A DNA stretch of 57,712 nt, taken from NCBI RefSeq assembly GCF_004402485.1, contig NZ_SOFG01000021.1:50789-108500 (forward strand), read 5' to 3'. This document shows, piece by piece, positions 1-7,929 of this stretch. The translations under genes and the position numbers were made by a program. Numbering within the stretch: position 1 is the first letter of the stretch; every line of letters begins with the position of its first letter. The DNA comes from Cryobacterium algoricola. Lineage in GTDB: Bacteria > Actinomycetota > Actinomycetes > Actinomycetales > Microbacteriaceae. The notes under the pieces are model-generated. The model was not told the DNA's origin and did not search any database. It saw nothing but the letters and a program-made list of their open reading frames with translations.

Positions 1-1
1 A

Positions 2-721
2 TACCACCGCACCCTCGACACCGCCCTCACCCTGCAAGGCCCGGACGAAACCCGCACGCTGACCCAGCTCGCCGCGGACGTGCTCACCGACGTGTTGATC
101 GGTGGGGTCACCCCGGACGGGACCGGTGCCGGGGTCGCCGCGCAGGTGAACGTCACCGTCCCGGTTCTCACTTTGCTGGGCAAGAGTGAGGAACCCGGGT
201 ATCTGGCCGGGTACGGGCCGATCGACCCCGACACCGCGAGGCGGCTCGCGGCCGGGGCGCCGAGTTTCACGCGGCTACTCACCCACCCGGAAACCGGGGT
301 CGTGCTCTCCATGGGCCGCGACACCTACAAAGTCCCGGCCGCGCTCAAGAAGTGGCTGGAGGTGCGGGATGAAACCTGCACCTTCCCCGGCTGCCGCCGC
401 TCCGCCAAACGCTCCGACGTGGACCACAGCGTCGAATGGCAACACGGCGGCCAAACCGACGCGATGAATCTCGCCCACCTCTGCCCGTATCACCACGCGG
501 TGAAGAGCTACACCCGCTGGACACCACGACACCTCGGTGACGGTCGCATCGAATGGACTTCCCCGGCCGGATACCGCTACATCGTCGAACCCTCCGCCGA
601 CATGCGACCACCCCGGAAACCCCGACCGCAGCCCAGACCCCCGACCCCGGTCGTCGACGTCTGGAACCTCGACCCCGAACCCGAAGACCCCGACAACCCC
701 GACGGCCCAAGCCCGTTTTAG
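2..721 (+). CDS. DUF222/HNH endonuclease-domain protein (13E12 type), 5' end outside window
   Basis: The reading frame is open from the first complete codon of the window, so the N-terminus lies upstream; 239 codons are visible. The C-terminal half has an HNH nuclease signature: two cysteines in CTFPGC, then VDH, an intervening Asn in AMNLAHLC, and a final CPYHH. This arrangement belongs to the DUF222/HNH proteins that are multicopy in Actinobacteria; they are presumed DNA endonucleases, but their cellular role is not established. The tail is Pro/Arg/Asp rich (about the last 40 residues) and looks disordered. It is convergent with the transporter gene that ends at 891, and short tandem repeats lie between them. 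Confidence 0.85.
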   Translation, partial: YHRTLDTALTLQGPDETRTLTQLAADVLTDVLIGGVTPDGTGAGVAAQVNVTVPVLTLLGKSEEPGYLAGYGPIDPDTARRLAAGAPSFTRLLTHPETGVVLSMGRDTYKVPAALKKWLEVRDETCTFPGCRRSAKRSDVDHSVEWQHGGQTDAMNLAHLCPYHHAVKSYTRWTPRHLGDGRIEWTSPAGYRYIVEPSADMRPPRKPRPQPRPPTPVVDVWNLDPEPEDPDNPDGPSPF

Positions 722-800
722 TCAGCAGCGCAGCCGGAGAGGCGCCAGCTGGCTGATGCCTGCGGACGCCCCTGGGTGCGGTGATGCTGGGTGCAGCCCG

Positions 801-897
801 ACTTGGTACTGCGATGCTTGGCACTGCGCTGCTTGTACTGCGCTGCTTGACGATCCCTACTTGGTACTGCGCTACCTAGTTGATACTGCGCTACTTG
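801..897. repeat. five imperfect tandem copies of a ~15-bp unit
   Basis: Units resembling CTTGGTACTGCGCTG start near 801, 817, 832, 860 and 880, with a short interruption after the third copy. The array fills the gap between the convergent HNH and transporter genes and runs into the last codons of the transporter, whose stop codon is at 891-893. No hairpin or T-tract terminator is obvious here. Confidence 0.7.
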
Positions 898-2348
898 GTC
901 GGGGTTGCGCTCGTGCTCTCACCGATGATGCCGTGTTCCCAGCGGCCCTCGTCGAGGTCGTTGGCGATCCTGCGGTACTTGTCGTCGGACACGTTGTAGA
1001 TGAAGTAGATGATGATGGCGGCGATGGCCAGCGCGAGGGCCGGATACAGCGTCATGACCGCCTTGATACCTTCGAGCGTCTCGCCCGACTGGCTGGTGGC
1101 CTTGGCCACATACCCCGTGACGGCAAGCATGCCGGCGCCGACGACAGCGGCGAGGGACTGGGCGAGCTTGCGCGAGAAGCTGAAGGCTGCGTAGGTCATG
1201 CCTTCCTTGCGCACCCCGGTGTGCCATTCGCCGTAGTCGATCGTGTCGGAGACGAAGGCCCAGGTGATGCCGTTCGGGATGGCCAGGGCGGCGTAACCGA
1301 TGGTGACGAGGATCATGAACGTCCACAGGTTGGTCGGGATGATGAAGTTGAGGCCGTTGGCGACGATCGCGATGATAAAGCTGCCCATCACCGTGCGCTT
1401 CTTACCGAAGCGCATGACGAGCTTCGGGATGAACATGATGCCCACGATCGAGGCGCCGATCATGACGAGGTTCAGGACGGCCTGGAGGGCGATGTTGCCG
1501 AGGTTGTACTGGGCGAAGAAGATCATCATCATGTTGTTGACGTTCATCGAGGAGATCGTGAAGAGCGACATCAGCACAAGCCCGAGCAGCGGGCGGTTGG
1601 TGAGCACGGCGCGTGCGTAGTCCTTGATGCCGTTCTTGCTCGAGCTGGCCGCGCGGTTGATGACGACGTTCTCTTTGGTGCCGCGGTAGCAGAGCACGAA
1701 GGAAACCATGCCGAGGAGTGCCATCGCGAGGGAAGCCCACATGTAATTCTCCGCGGTCATCCCACCGAGCATCATCATGATCGGGATGAAGGCGAATCCG
1801 CAGATCCACTGAGCACCGAGCGAACCGGCCTGGCGAGAGGTGGCCAGCTGAGCGCGCTCCTTGATGTTGCGGGTCATCACGGAGGCGAGCGATCCGTACG
1901 GGCCGTTGACGAACGAGTAGACGCCGCCCCAGATCGCGTACGAGCCCGCGGCGAAGGCGATCTTCCAACCCATTTCCACATCGGGCATGGTGAAGGTGAC
2001 GACGGTCATGATCGCGAGGAGGAACGCGCTGACCATCATCACCGGGCGGAACTTGCCCCGCTTCCCGATCTTCCGGCTGTCGATGAAGATCGCTGCGAGC
2101 GGGTCCATGACGGCGTCGAAGAGTTTCACAAGCACGAAGATCAAGGCGACGACCGCCGGGCCGATGCCCGCGGTGTCGATCCAGAACTTGGTCAGGTACG
2201 CCTGGCCCAGGTCGAACATGAACCCGTTGCCCAGGTCGCCGAAGCCATAGGCGACTTTCTCCTTGGCATTGAGCCGGGCCTCGGAACCGAAGATGGCCGG
2301 GGTGGGCTCCGCATCGGAGACAACTTCCGCGTTCTCTTGGATAGTCAT
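891..2348 (-). CDS. GPH-family (MelB-like) sugar:cation symporter
   Basis: 485 aa with about 12 hydrophobic segments. The N-terminal region (KVAYGFGDLGNGF, then LVKLFDAVMDPLAA) matches the glycoside-pentoside-hexuronide:cation symporter family of the MFS superfamily, inner-membrane proteins that import sugars and glycosides with Na+ or H+. The ATG at 2348 has a good ribosome site (GAGGAAAG) 6-7 nt upstream. A LacI-type operator at 2443-2456 matches the one in front of the GH105 operon, so this is the likely importer for oligosaccharides processed by that operon. The substrate (unsaturated uronide, arabinoside or other) is inferred from context only. Confidence 0.85.
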   Translation of the reverse strand: MTIQENAEVVSDAEPTPAIFGSEARLNAKEKVAYGFGDLGNGFMFDLGQAYLTKFWIDTAGIGPAVVALIFVLVKLFDAVMDPLAAIFIDSRKIGKRGKFRPVMMVSAFLLAIMTVVTFTMPDVEMGWKIAFAAGSYAIWGGVYSFVNGPYGSLASVMTRNIKERAQLATSRQAGSLGAQWICGFAFIPIMMMLGGMTAENYMWASLAMALLGMVSFVLCYRGTKENVVINRAASSSKNGIKDYARAVLTNRPLLGLVLMSLFTISSMNVNNMMMIFFAQYNLGNIALQAVLNLVMIGASIVGIMFIPKLVMRFGKKRTVMGSFIIAIVANGLNFIIPTNLWTFMILVTIGYAALAIPNGITWAFVSDTIDYGEWHTGVRKEGMTYAAFSFSRKLAQSLAAVVGAGMLAVTGYVAKATSQSGETLEGIKAVMTLYPALALAIAAIIIYFIYNVSDDKYRRIANDLDEGRWEHGIIGESTSATPTK

Positions 2349-2442
2349 GGTCGCTTTCCTCTTTCCACTCTGAGCGTCATTGCTGATTTGTGGGGAGTGT
2401 CCGCGTGGCGGAACATGCTTCCATCAGTCGCTACCATACTAG

Positions 2443-2456
2443 TGGAACGTTTCAAA
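2443..2456. promoter_or_regulatory. LacI-type operator upstream of GPH symporter
   Basis: The near-palindrome read on the minus strand is TTGAAACGTTCCA, centred on AACGTT, about 95-108 bp upstream of the symporter ATG. The same TTGAAACGTT core with CA three bases on occurs at 9067-9080 before the GH105 gene. A CG-centred palindrome of this kind is typical of LacI-family operators; the LacI protein at 11034-12065 is the obvious local candidate. Confidence 0.6.
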
Positions 2457-2553
2457 CAATCACAAGCACCGTCTGTCTTCGACCGGGCACACCGAAACGG
2501 GGACATTCCGCCATACGGAATGCCGTTCTGAAATTTGAACACGTCGAGACCAG

Positions 2554-2589
2554 AAAAAAGGGGGCCGCGGCCAGATGGCCACGACCCCC
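2554..2589 (-). terminator. rho-independent terminator of the redoxin gene
   Basis: On the minus strand a GC-rich stem (arms 2577-2589 and 2560-2572, 11 of 13 pairs, loop of 4) is followed directly by six T. It lies 17 nt past the stop codon of the redoxin gene. Confidence 0.85.
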
Positions 2590-2605
2590 AAGAGACGGAG
2601 AAATG

Positions 2606-3079
2606 CTAGGCGGCCGCGCCCGCCGACAACGCATCGATGGCCGCAGCCAGGTCGGCCTTGTTGTAGCTGGCGCCGGGATTGGTCGAAATGTGGGAGTAGC
2701 GGACCGTGCCCTCTTTGTCGAGCAGAACGCCGCCGGACTGCTGGATAGCGCCGAAGACTTTGCGGAGCAATCCCGCTTCGGCGTGGGCCGTTCCACCCCT
2801 GCCGATCACGACGGGAAACGGCACACCGCGCTTCGTCTTCCACGCGGTCGCCGAGGCCTCGTCTTCCGGCACAGCCACGATGACCTGAACTCCCGCGGCC
2901 GCCAGCTCATCCTGCTGCGTGGTGAGGGTACGAACCGCGGAGTTGCACTGAGCGCAGGACAGTGCGCGCATGAAGTAGACGAAGACGTTCGAGGTTCCGC
3001 GGTAGTCGGTGAGGTCCAGGTCTCCCCCGCCGACCTCCCGAAGCTGCAAGTTCAGGGTGGAGCCGATTTCGAGTGGCAT
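2606..3079 (-). CDS. AhpC/TSA-type redoxin (peroxiredoxin-like protein)
   Basis: 157 aa cytoplasmic thioredoxin-fold protein. It has the redoxin pattern: N-terminal LxLRE and DLTDYRG, then NVFVYFMRALSCAQCN where the two cysteines sit in a CxxC, and a C-terminal GVLLDKEGTVRYSH strand. The ATG at 3079 was chosen over upstream in-frame Met codons because GGAGGA lies 7 nt in front of it. The active-site context is unlike the PxxxTxxC of classical peroxiredoxins, so the exact thiol chemistry is uncertain. It follows an OhrR-like regulator on the same strand (gap 144 bp), suggesting a peroxide-inducible pair, and ends at a strong terminator. Confidence 0.75.
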   Translation of the reverse strand: MPLEIGSTLNLQLREVGGGDLDLTDYRGTSNVFVYFMRALSCAQCNSAVRTLTTQQDELAAAGVQVIVAVPEDEASATAWKTKRGVPFPVVIGRGGTAHAEAGLLRKVFGAIQQSGGVLLDKEGTVRYSHISTNPGASYNKADLAAAIDALSAGAAA

Positions 3080-3223
3080 GTGATTCCTCCGGTTGGGTCG
3101 TGCTCGGATGCTGGGTGCTGGGACAGTGGGTGACGTGTGGCGGGACAGTGGATGACGGAACGGTGGATCCCGGATGGTGGACGCCCGGCCAGAGGTGGCA
3201 CGACCGCCCGCTGACAAACGCAG

Positions 3224-3694
3224 CTAGCGCGTGAGCTCGCTTCGCGACGACGAGCGCAGGGCATCGGTGAGGTCGGACATACCCGAGGTGATGCCGTGCA
3301 GACTCCCCAGCAGGTCGCGCAGTTCCTCGACCGTCGTGATCCCGTAGGCAGGATCCAGGCAGCGTACGACCGAGGTGACCCGGTCGTGCAGGAGCCGGCC
3401 CTCGGGGGCCAGCGCCACGATCACCGTGCGCTCGTCACCCTTCCGGCGTTCCCGGGTCAGGATCTGGCGCGCCTCGAGCCGCTGCAGGAGCGGGGACAGG
3501 GTGCCCGAGTCGAGGAACATGGCGCTCGCGAGCGCACTCACCGAGGACTCGCCCTCGGACGCCAGCACGACGAGCACCAGGAACTGGGGGTAGGTGAGGT
3601 CCTCGTCGGCCAGCACGGCACGGTACGCCTGGGTCACGGCGCGGGAGGCCGCGTACAGGGCGAAGCACGGCATCTCGCTCAGCGGACTGGTCAT
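3224..3694 (-). CDS. MarR-family, OhrR-like peroxide-sensing repressor
   Basis: 156 aa winged-helix protein. The N-terminal PCFALYAASRAVTQAYR with Cys10, followed by LTYPQFLVLVVL, matches OhrR, where the equivalent cysteine is oxidised by organic hydroperoxides and releases DNA. The wing region RRKGDERTV is typical of MarR proteins. The start at 3694 is preceded by AAGG about 8 nt upstream; longer in-frame starts add non-conserved sequence. A perfect inverted repeat at 3710-3724 just upstream looks like an autoregulatory operator. No ohr gene is adjacent; the nearest downstream gene is the redoxin at 2606-3079, which may be its target. Confidence 0.8.
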   Translation of the reverse strand: MTSPLSEMPCFALYAASRAVTQAYRAVLADEDLTYPQFLVLVVLASEGESSVSALASAMFLDSGTLSPLLQRLEARQILTRERRKGDERTVIVALAPEGRLLHDRVTSVVRCLDPAYGITTVEELRDLLGSLHGITSGMSDLTDALRSSSRSELTR

Positions 3695-3709
3695 CTCATA
3701 ACCTTGGCA

Positions 3710-3724
3710 CACAAAGCCTTTGTG
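3710..3724. promoter_or_regulatory. putative OhrR/MarR operator
   Basis: CACAAAG, one spacer base, CTTTGTG: a perfect 7+7 inverted repeat 16-30 bp upstream of the OhrR-like start codon, where it would overlap the promoter or leader. The size and AT-containing arms suit a MarR-family dimer. Confidence 0.6.
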
Positions 3725-3770
3725 CACAACACGTGAGCCAACTGCCGGCGGCGGGCCGGGGCCGGCGAGG

Positions 3771-4607
3771 TCAGAGGGTGACGGCCACACGGGCCACGGG
3801 AATCTTCTCGCCCGCCTCGACGGCGAAGGGAAGCCGGTTCTCCGCGGGCGGAAGCGGGCAGGTCGCGTAGTCGGTATACGCGCACGGCAGGTTGACGGCG
3901 CGGGTGAAGTCAAGGGTTGTGAGCCCCTCAGCGTCAGGAGCGGCGACCGTCAGCGCCCGGTTCGCGGCGTAGGTCGTGACGCCGCTCGTCGCATCCGTGA
4001 AGAGCACCAGGAAGGAGCCCGGGGTGTGGCCGTTGAACGCGGTCAGGCGGTAGGGCTTGCCATCGCGGGCGAATTCGAGTTGACCGGGCGCGGAGTAGAC
4101 ATGCTGCAGTCCTTCGACCGCGGCACCGACCGTGACGTCTCGCGGCGGATCGAAGGGCAGGAAGCGCGCCTCGACGCGCCAGCCCGGGTTCGGCAGGTAC
4201 GTCGGAGTGCCGGAGTATGCAGCACGGAACGCGGTGTCCGGGTGCCGCGGGCGCACGATCAGCTCGCCGCCGCGCCGGGCGATCTCGATGACCGCGTCAC
4301 CGGCCCGCGCGTTCACGCCGTCGCGTTCGGCGATCGCGCCGAACGAGTGCCGGCCCGACAGCGCGACGCCGTCGACGCTCAGCTGTTCATCCGCGGAGAG
4401 TTCAACGACCGGGCCGACCTCGTCGACGGACCAGGCGCCGGGCGCGTCCTCGAAGCGCGCCGGCTCGGTCGTCAGGAAGTGCAGGCCCGTGACGGCCAGG
4501 AAACCGTCCGCCGCCGCGCGCTGGGTCTCGTGCGTGGCATGCCAGTCCTCCCAGTCCGAAACGAAGCCTGCGGGATCGATGGTCGGGGAAATCGTGTCTG
4601 TCGTCAT
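3771..4607 (-). CDS. DUF1684 domain protein
   Basis: 278 aa, no signal peptide or membrane segment seen. The C-terminal half contains features of DUF1684: PYRLTAF, SFLVLFTDATSGVTTYAANR, and LDFTRAVNLPCAYTDYATCPLPPAENRLPFAVEAGE near the end. The biochemical function of this family is not known to me. The chosen start (MTTDTIS) is where similarity-like composition begins; an AGGGG lies very close upstream, and longer in-frame starts give Cys/His/Arg-rich sequence typical of non-coding DNA. It runs on the same strand behind the MHS transporter, but with a 218-bp gap, so it is probably transcribed separately. Confidence 0.7.
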   Translation of the reverse strand: MTTDTISPTIDPAGFVSDWEDWHATHETQRAAADGFLAVTGLHFLTTEPARFEDAPGAWSVDEVGPVVELSADEQLSVDGVALSGRHSFGAIAERDGVNARAGDAVIEIARRGGELIVRPRHPDTAFRAAYSGTPTYLPNPGWRVEARFLPFDPPRDVTVGAAVEGLQHVYSAPGQLEFARDGKPYRLTAFNGHTPGSFLVLFTDATSGVTTYAANRALTVAAPDAEGLTTLDFTRAVNLPCAYTDYATCPLPPAENRLPFAVEAGEKIPVARVAVTL

Positions 4608-4825
4608 GCCCCTGAGGCTAGTTTCGATGTGCCCGTGGACGAGCGGATATCGACACGAACGGTCATGTGCGCAACATGCGTTCATCCCGCTTGCGCCCTG
4701 CTCTCGCAACCGCAATCATCCGTTCGATCGACTCTCGGCCGGACGGGCGGGTGCCGGGGCGGCTCACGACAAAGCCCCCTTCATCCCGGTCACGCGTGGG
4801 ATGGAGGAGGCTTCGGTCGTTCCCG

Positions 4826-6160
4826 TTACTCGGCCAGGCTTTCACCGGATCCGTTGCGGAGGAACAGGGTGGCACCTGCCGCGATGACGGTGACCACCAG
4901 GGTGGTGATGCCGATCACGATCGGGATGTTGCTGGTTCCGGGAGGGGCCATCAGCGTGAAGATCGCCGGCGCGAACGCGGCAAGCATCAGGCCGACGTTC
5001 TGCGAGACGGCGAAGCCGGTGACGCGCAGCCGGGTGGGGAACTGTTCCTGGTAGGCCGTGGCGAACGTGGCATTCCACATCTGGAAGAAGATCGACATGG
5101 CGAGCACGCCGAGGATCAGCACCAGGGCGAAGTTCTTCTCCTGCACCGCGAAGAGGAACGGGATCGAGGTGAGACCGCCGCCGAGGGCGCCGGTGATCAT
5201 GAGCGCCTTCCTGCCGAAGACGTCCGACAGCTTCCCGAACAGCGGGATCGTCAGGGCAGAGGCAGAGTTGATGATGAGGATGATCCAGAGGAACTCACTC
5301 GTCGTGAAGCCGACTCCGTAACTCTCCTGCTTGCCGTAGGTGACACCGAAAACCAGGGTCGCCGTGCCGATCACGTTGGCCAGGGTGCTGATCACGCAGA
5401 TGAGGAGCATGCGCGGGTAGCGACGGAACAGTTCGATCGCCGGGGTCTTGAACTCCTTGACCTGGGACTGCTTCAGGTAGGCGGGCGGCTCTTCGATATT
5501 GCGGCGGATCAGGTAGCCGGCGAGGATGACGACCGCGCTCAGCAGGAACGGAATCCTCCAGCCCCAGGTCTGGAAGGCCTCGGCGGGAAGCGCGGATGCG
5601 AGCGGGAGCATGAACGCGAGGGCGAGGATGCTGCCGATCTGGGACCCCTGGAGGCTGAAGCTTGCGAAGAAGCCGCGCTTCGAGTCGGGCGAGTGTTCGA
5701 CGATGAGGGCGTTCGAGGCACCCAGCTCCCCGGCGACGGCGAAGCCCTGGACGAGCCGGAGCACCACCAGCAGGATCGGCGCGAGGATGCCGACCTGGGA
5801 GTAGGTCGGCAGGACGCCGACGAGGAGCGTGGCCAGGCCCATCATCATCATCGCGATGACGAGCACGTGCTTCCTGCCGTGGCGGTCGGCCAGGTTGCCC
5901 AGGACGATGGCGCCGATCGGCCGCGCCACATAACCGACACCGTACGTGGCCAGAGAGGCGACGATGGCGACGGCCGGGCTCGAGGTGGGGAAGAACACCG
6001 TGGGGAACACCAGCGCGGCGGCCTGGGAGTACAGCGTGAAGTCGTAGTACTCCAGTGCGCTCCCGATCCACCCGCTGAAGGCGGCGCGCTTGAGATTGCG
6101 AGATGAAACCTGTTTGTCGTTGGACGGCGTCTTGAGTGACGTTGCCGTGCTTCCGGTCAT
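4826..6160 (-). CDS. MHS-family MFS transporter (metabolite:H+ symporter)
   Basis: 444 aa, about 12 membrane segments. Family marks are GWIGSALEYYDFTLY near the N-terminus, GYVARPIGAIVLGNLADRHGRK between segments 2 and 3, and QGFAVAGELGA: the metabolite:H+ symporter branch that includes alpha-ketoglutarate, shikimate, proline/betaine and dicarboxylate carriers. The ATG at 6160 is preferred over the in-frame start at 6226: it is preceded by AGGAAG/AGGG, and the longer form would translate a palindromic, promoter-like stretch. It lies 230 bp downstream of the GH105-DhuD-DhuI operon on the same strand, so import of a uronate or related organic acid is plausible but inferred. Confidence 0.85.
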   Translation of the reverse strand: MTGSTATSLKTPSNDKQVSSRNLKRAAFSGWIGSALEYYDFTLYSQAAALVFPTVFFPTSSPAVAIVASLATYGVGYVARPIGAIVLGNLADRHGRKHVLVIAMMMMGLATLLVGVLPTYSQVGILAPILLVVLRLVQGFAVAGELGASNALIVEHSPDSKRGFFASFSLQGSQIGSILALAFMLPLASALPAEAFQTWGWRIPFLLSAVVILAGYLIRRNIEEPPAYLKQSQVKEFKTPAIELFRRYPRMLLICVISTLANVIGTATLVFGVTYGKQESYGVGFTTSEFLWIILIINSASALTIPLFGKLSDVFGRKALMITGALGGGLTSIPFLFAVQEKNFALVLILGVLAMSIFFQMWNATFATAYQEQFPTRLRVTGFAVSQNVGLMLAAFAPAIFTLMAPPGTSNIPIVIGITTLVVTVIAAGATLFLRNGSGESLAE

Positions 6161-6204
6161 GACTAACCCTGATCTTCCTAAACTAAGTGGATCTGCTTTG
6201 ATCG

Positions 6205-6214
6205 CTTTCGAAAG
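6205..6214. promoter_or_regulatory. palindrome upstream of MHS transporter
   Basis: A perfect 10-bp CG-centred palindrome, CTTTCGAAAG, lies 45-54 bp before the MHS ATG. It could be an operator half-conserved with the LacI-type sites of this region, but the match to them is weak. Confidence 0.35.
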
Positions 6215-6309
6215 AAGTACTGTCATCGTGCGCTCGCCGGGCTGAAACCCCTATTCGGGCGCGGGCCCACGCACAACTTTGTGGTGACCGCGTCGGAATT
6301 CGGGCGCGA

Positions 6310-6348
6310 GAGACTTACGTCTCGGTACTTTCCTTGGATAGACGTCTA
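6310..6348. promoter_or_regulatory. two AGAC/GTCT inverted repeats before MHS transporter
   Basis: GAGAC-N4-GTCTC at 6310-6323 and the perfect palindrome TAGACGTCTA at 6339-6348 share AGAC/GTCT half-sites. They lie in the 227-bp gap between the DhuI-type gene and the transporter, 150-190 bp upstream of the transporter ATG, and suggest a second regulator with paired sites, for example of GntR type. Confidence 0.4.
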
Positions 6349-6387
6349 GTTCGAATTGTGAAGTTGGTACAGCAGTGCGCTCGCCGG

Positions 6388-7026
6388 TCAGGCGAGTGAC
6401 GCGAGGATGTAGTCGCGCACCTCCCCCGGTTCGGCGTTCGCGGTGAAGTACTCCGTGAAGTTCTCGGTGGCGATGGTCTCCTTCAGGAAGTCCTGATCGA
6501 TTTCCTGGAGGACCTGGATGAGGGGCTTGTACACGACGGCCTTCATCTCAGTGAGGATGCGGGCATTGCGCTGCTCGGGGACCACTCGGTCCTTGGGGTA
6601 CCCGCCGCCCATCGGCTCGGCGAACAGGCGCTCGAAGATGAGCGTGAGGTTGAGCTCTGCTCCCCAGCCGAAGCCCTTCGCATAGGGGATGGAGAGCGCG
6701 TTGCCACCGTTGATCTGGGAGAAGAGATAGGCATCCGTAGGTTCGATCGCGAGGCCGCAGACCACGCCGGGGAAGCTGTTGCAAGCCAGCATCGCCCCCA
6801 CTCCGGTGCCGCACCCGGTGACGACGAAGTCCACGGCCTTCGTGCCCAGCAGGATCGAGGCGAGGAGACCGTTCTGCACGTAGGTCAGCTGGCTCTCGCC
6901 CGCCACACCGGTCATTCCGTAGTTAAAGGACTCGTAGCCTTTCTCGTCGGCCACGTCCGCGAGCGCCTTGTAGATGACGGCGTTCTTGGAGGCCTGGGAG
7001 TTCTCGTTTATCAAAGCAATCTTCAT
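6388..7026 (-). CDS. RpiB/LacA/LacB-family isomerase, DhuI-like (4-deoxy-L-threo-5-hexosulose-uronate isomerase)
   Basis: 212 aa cytoplasmic enzyme of the ribose-5-phosphate isomerase B fold. Visible marks are KIALINENSQASKN at the N-terminus, the GCGTG loop with Cys72 that in RpiB carries the catalytic cysteine, and an extended C-terminal helical part beyond normal RpiB length (about 150 aa). This longer subgroup includes DhuI, which isomerises the unsaturated uronate product DHU in glycosaminoglycan-degrading streptococci. Placement directly behind a KduD/DhuD-type reductase and an unsaturated-uronyl hydrolase supports the same job here. The start at 7026 gives the conserved MKIAL beginning; an in-frame ATG at 7047 is possible. 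Gap to the reductase is 57 bp. Confidence 0.7.
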   Translation of the reverse strand: MKIALINENSQASKNAVIYKALADVADEKGYESFNYGMTGVAGESQLTYVQNGLLASILLGTKAVDFVVTGCGTGVGAMLACNSFPGVVCGLAIEPTDAYLFSQINGGNALSIPYAKGFGWGAELNLTLIFERLFAEPMGGGYPKDRVVPEQRNARILTEMKAVVYKPLIQVLQEIDQDFLKETIATENFTEYFTANAEPGEVRDYILASLA

Positions 7027-7083
7027 TGGTTCTTCGACCTTCTTCATTGATGGAGTTCACGAGCTGGTGCGGGCGGTCCCGCG

Positions 7084-7896
7084 TTACTGAGGGGTCTTGC
7101 CGATGTAGGCGAGGATGCCGCCGTCGACGTAGAGGACCAGTCCGTTGACGAAATTGCTCGCGTCGGAGGCCAGGAACACTGCGGGGCCGCAGAGGTCGTT
7201 CGGTGTGCCCCAGCGCGCGGCCGGGGTCCTCGCGATGATGAACTGATCGAACGGATGCCGGGAGCCGTCGTCCTGAAGCTCACGGAGCGGGGCCGTCTGC
7301 GGCGTCGCGATGTAGCCCGGGCCGATGGCGTTGCACTGGATGTTGGCCTCGGCGAATTCCGAGCAGATGTTGCGCGTGAGCATCTTCAGGCCGCCCTTGG
7401 CTGCGGCATATGCCGACACCGTTTCGCGCCCGAGCTCCGACATCATCGAGCACATGTTGATGATCTTGCCGTGACCCTTCTTGATCATTCCCGGCAGCAC
7501 GGCCTTGGCGACGATGAACGGACCGTTCAGGTCCACGTCGATCACCTGGCGGAAGTCGGCGACGCTCATCTCGAGCATCGGGACACGCTTGATGATGCCG
7601 GCGTTGTTGACGAGGATGTCGATGGAACCGACCTCCTGCTCGATCTGTTTCACCATCGCGACGATCGCGTCTTCGTCCGTGACGTCGGCCACATACCCGT
7701 GGGCCTCGATCCCGGCCTCCTGGTATGCCGCGAGTCCCCGGTCCACCGCGGCCTGGTCGCGATCGTTGAAGGCGATCCGGGCGCCGGCGGCGGCGTACGC
7801 CGAGGCGATGGCGAGCCCGATGCCGTAGCTGGCTCCGGTGATCAGGGCGACTTTGCCGTTCAGGGAGAAGCTCCCCATGTCGAATTTTTCGGTCAT
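7084..7896 (-). CDS. SDR oxidoreductase, KduD/DhuD-like (2-keto-3-deoxygluconate dehydrogenase type)
   Basis: 270 aa classical short-chain dehydrogenase. Nucleotide-binding TGASYGIG is at residues 20-27, NNAG at 97-100, and the catalytic residues are Ser150, Tyr163 and Lys167 (YAAAK). The C-terminal SNFVNGLVLYVDGG is typical. In uronide pathways KduD or DhuD reduces the isomerised ketouronate to 2-keto-3-deoxygluconate with NAD(P)H; gluconate 5-dehydrogenases are close relatives, so specificity comes from the neighbours: GH105 hydrolase 33 bp upstream and the DhuI-like isomerase 57 bp downstream on the same strand. AAGAG lies about 8 nt before the ATG. Confidence 0.8.
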   Translation of the reverse strand: MTEKFDMGSFSLNGKVALITGASYGIGLAIASAYAAAGARIAFNDRDQAAVDRGLAAYQEAGIEAHGYVADVTDEDAIVAMVKQIEQEVGSIDILVNNAGIIKRVPMLEMSVADFRQVIDVDLNGPFIVAKAVLPGMIKKGHGKIINMCSMMSELGRETVSAYAAAKGGLKMLTRNICSEFAEANIQCNAIGPGYIATPQTAPLRELQDDGSRHPFDQFIIARTPAARWGTPNDLCGPAVFLASDASNFVNGLVLYVDGGILAYIGKTPQ

Positions 7897-7929
7897 GTTC
7901 TTACTCTTTTCGTGAAAGGCGCGGGATTC

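Noticed and set aside
3111..3182. GGGACAGTGG-type repeats between the OhrR-like and redoxin genes
   Set aside because: Only two imperfect ~21-bp copies; low-complexity spacer with no clear function.
4667..6106. 479-codon plus-strand frame over the MHS transporter
   Set aside because: Antisense shadow; translation is Asp/Glu/Gly/Arg repeats, while the minus strand encodes a clear transporter.
6228..6388. 13-bp direct repeat GTGCGCTCGCCGG at 6228-6240 and 6376-6388
   Set aside because: Short, GC-rich and not linked to any element boundary; likely chance or minor duplication.
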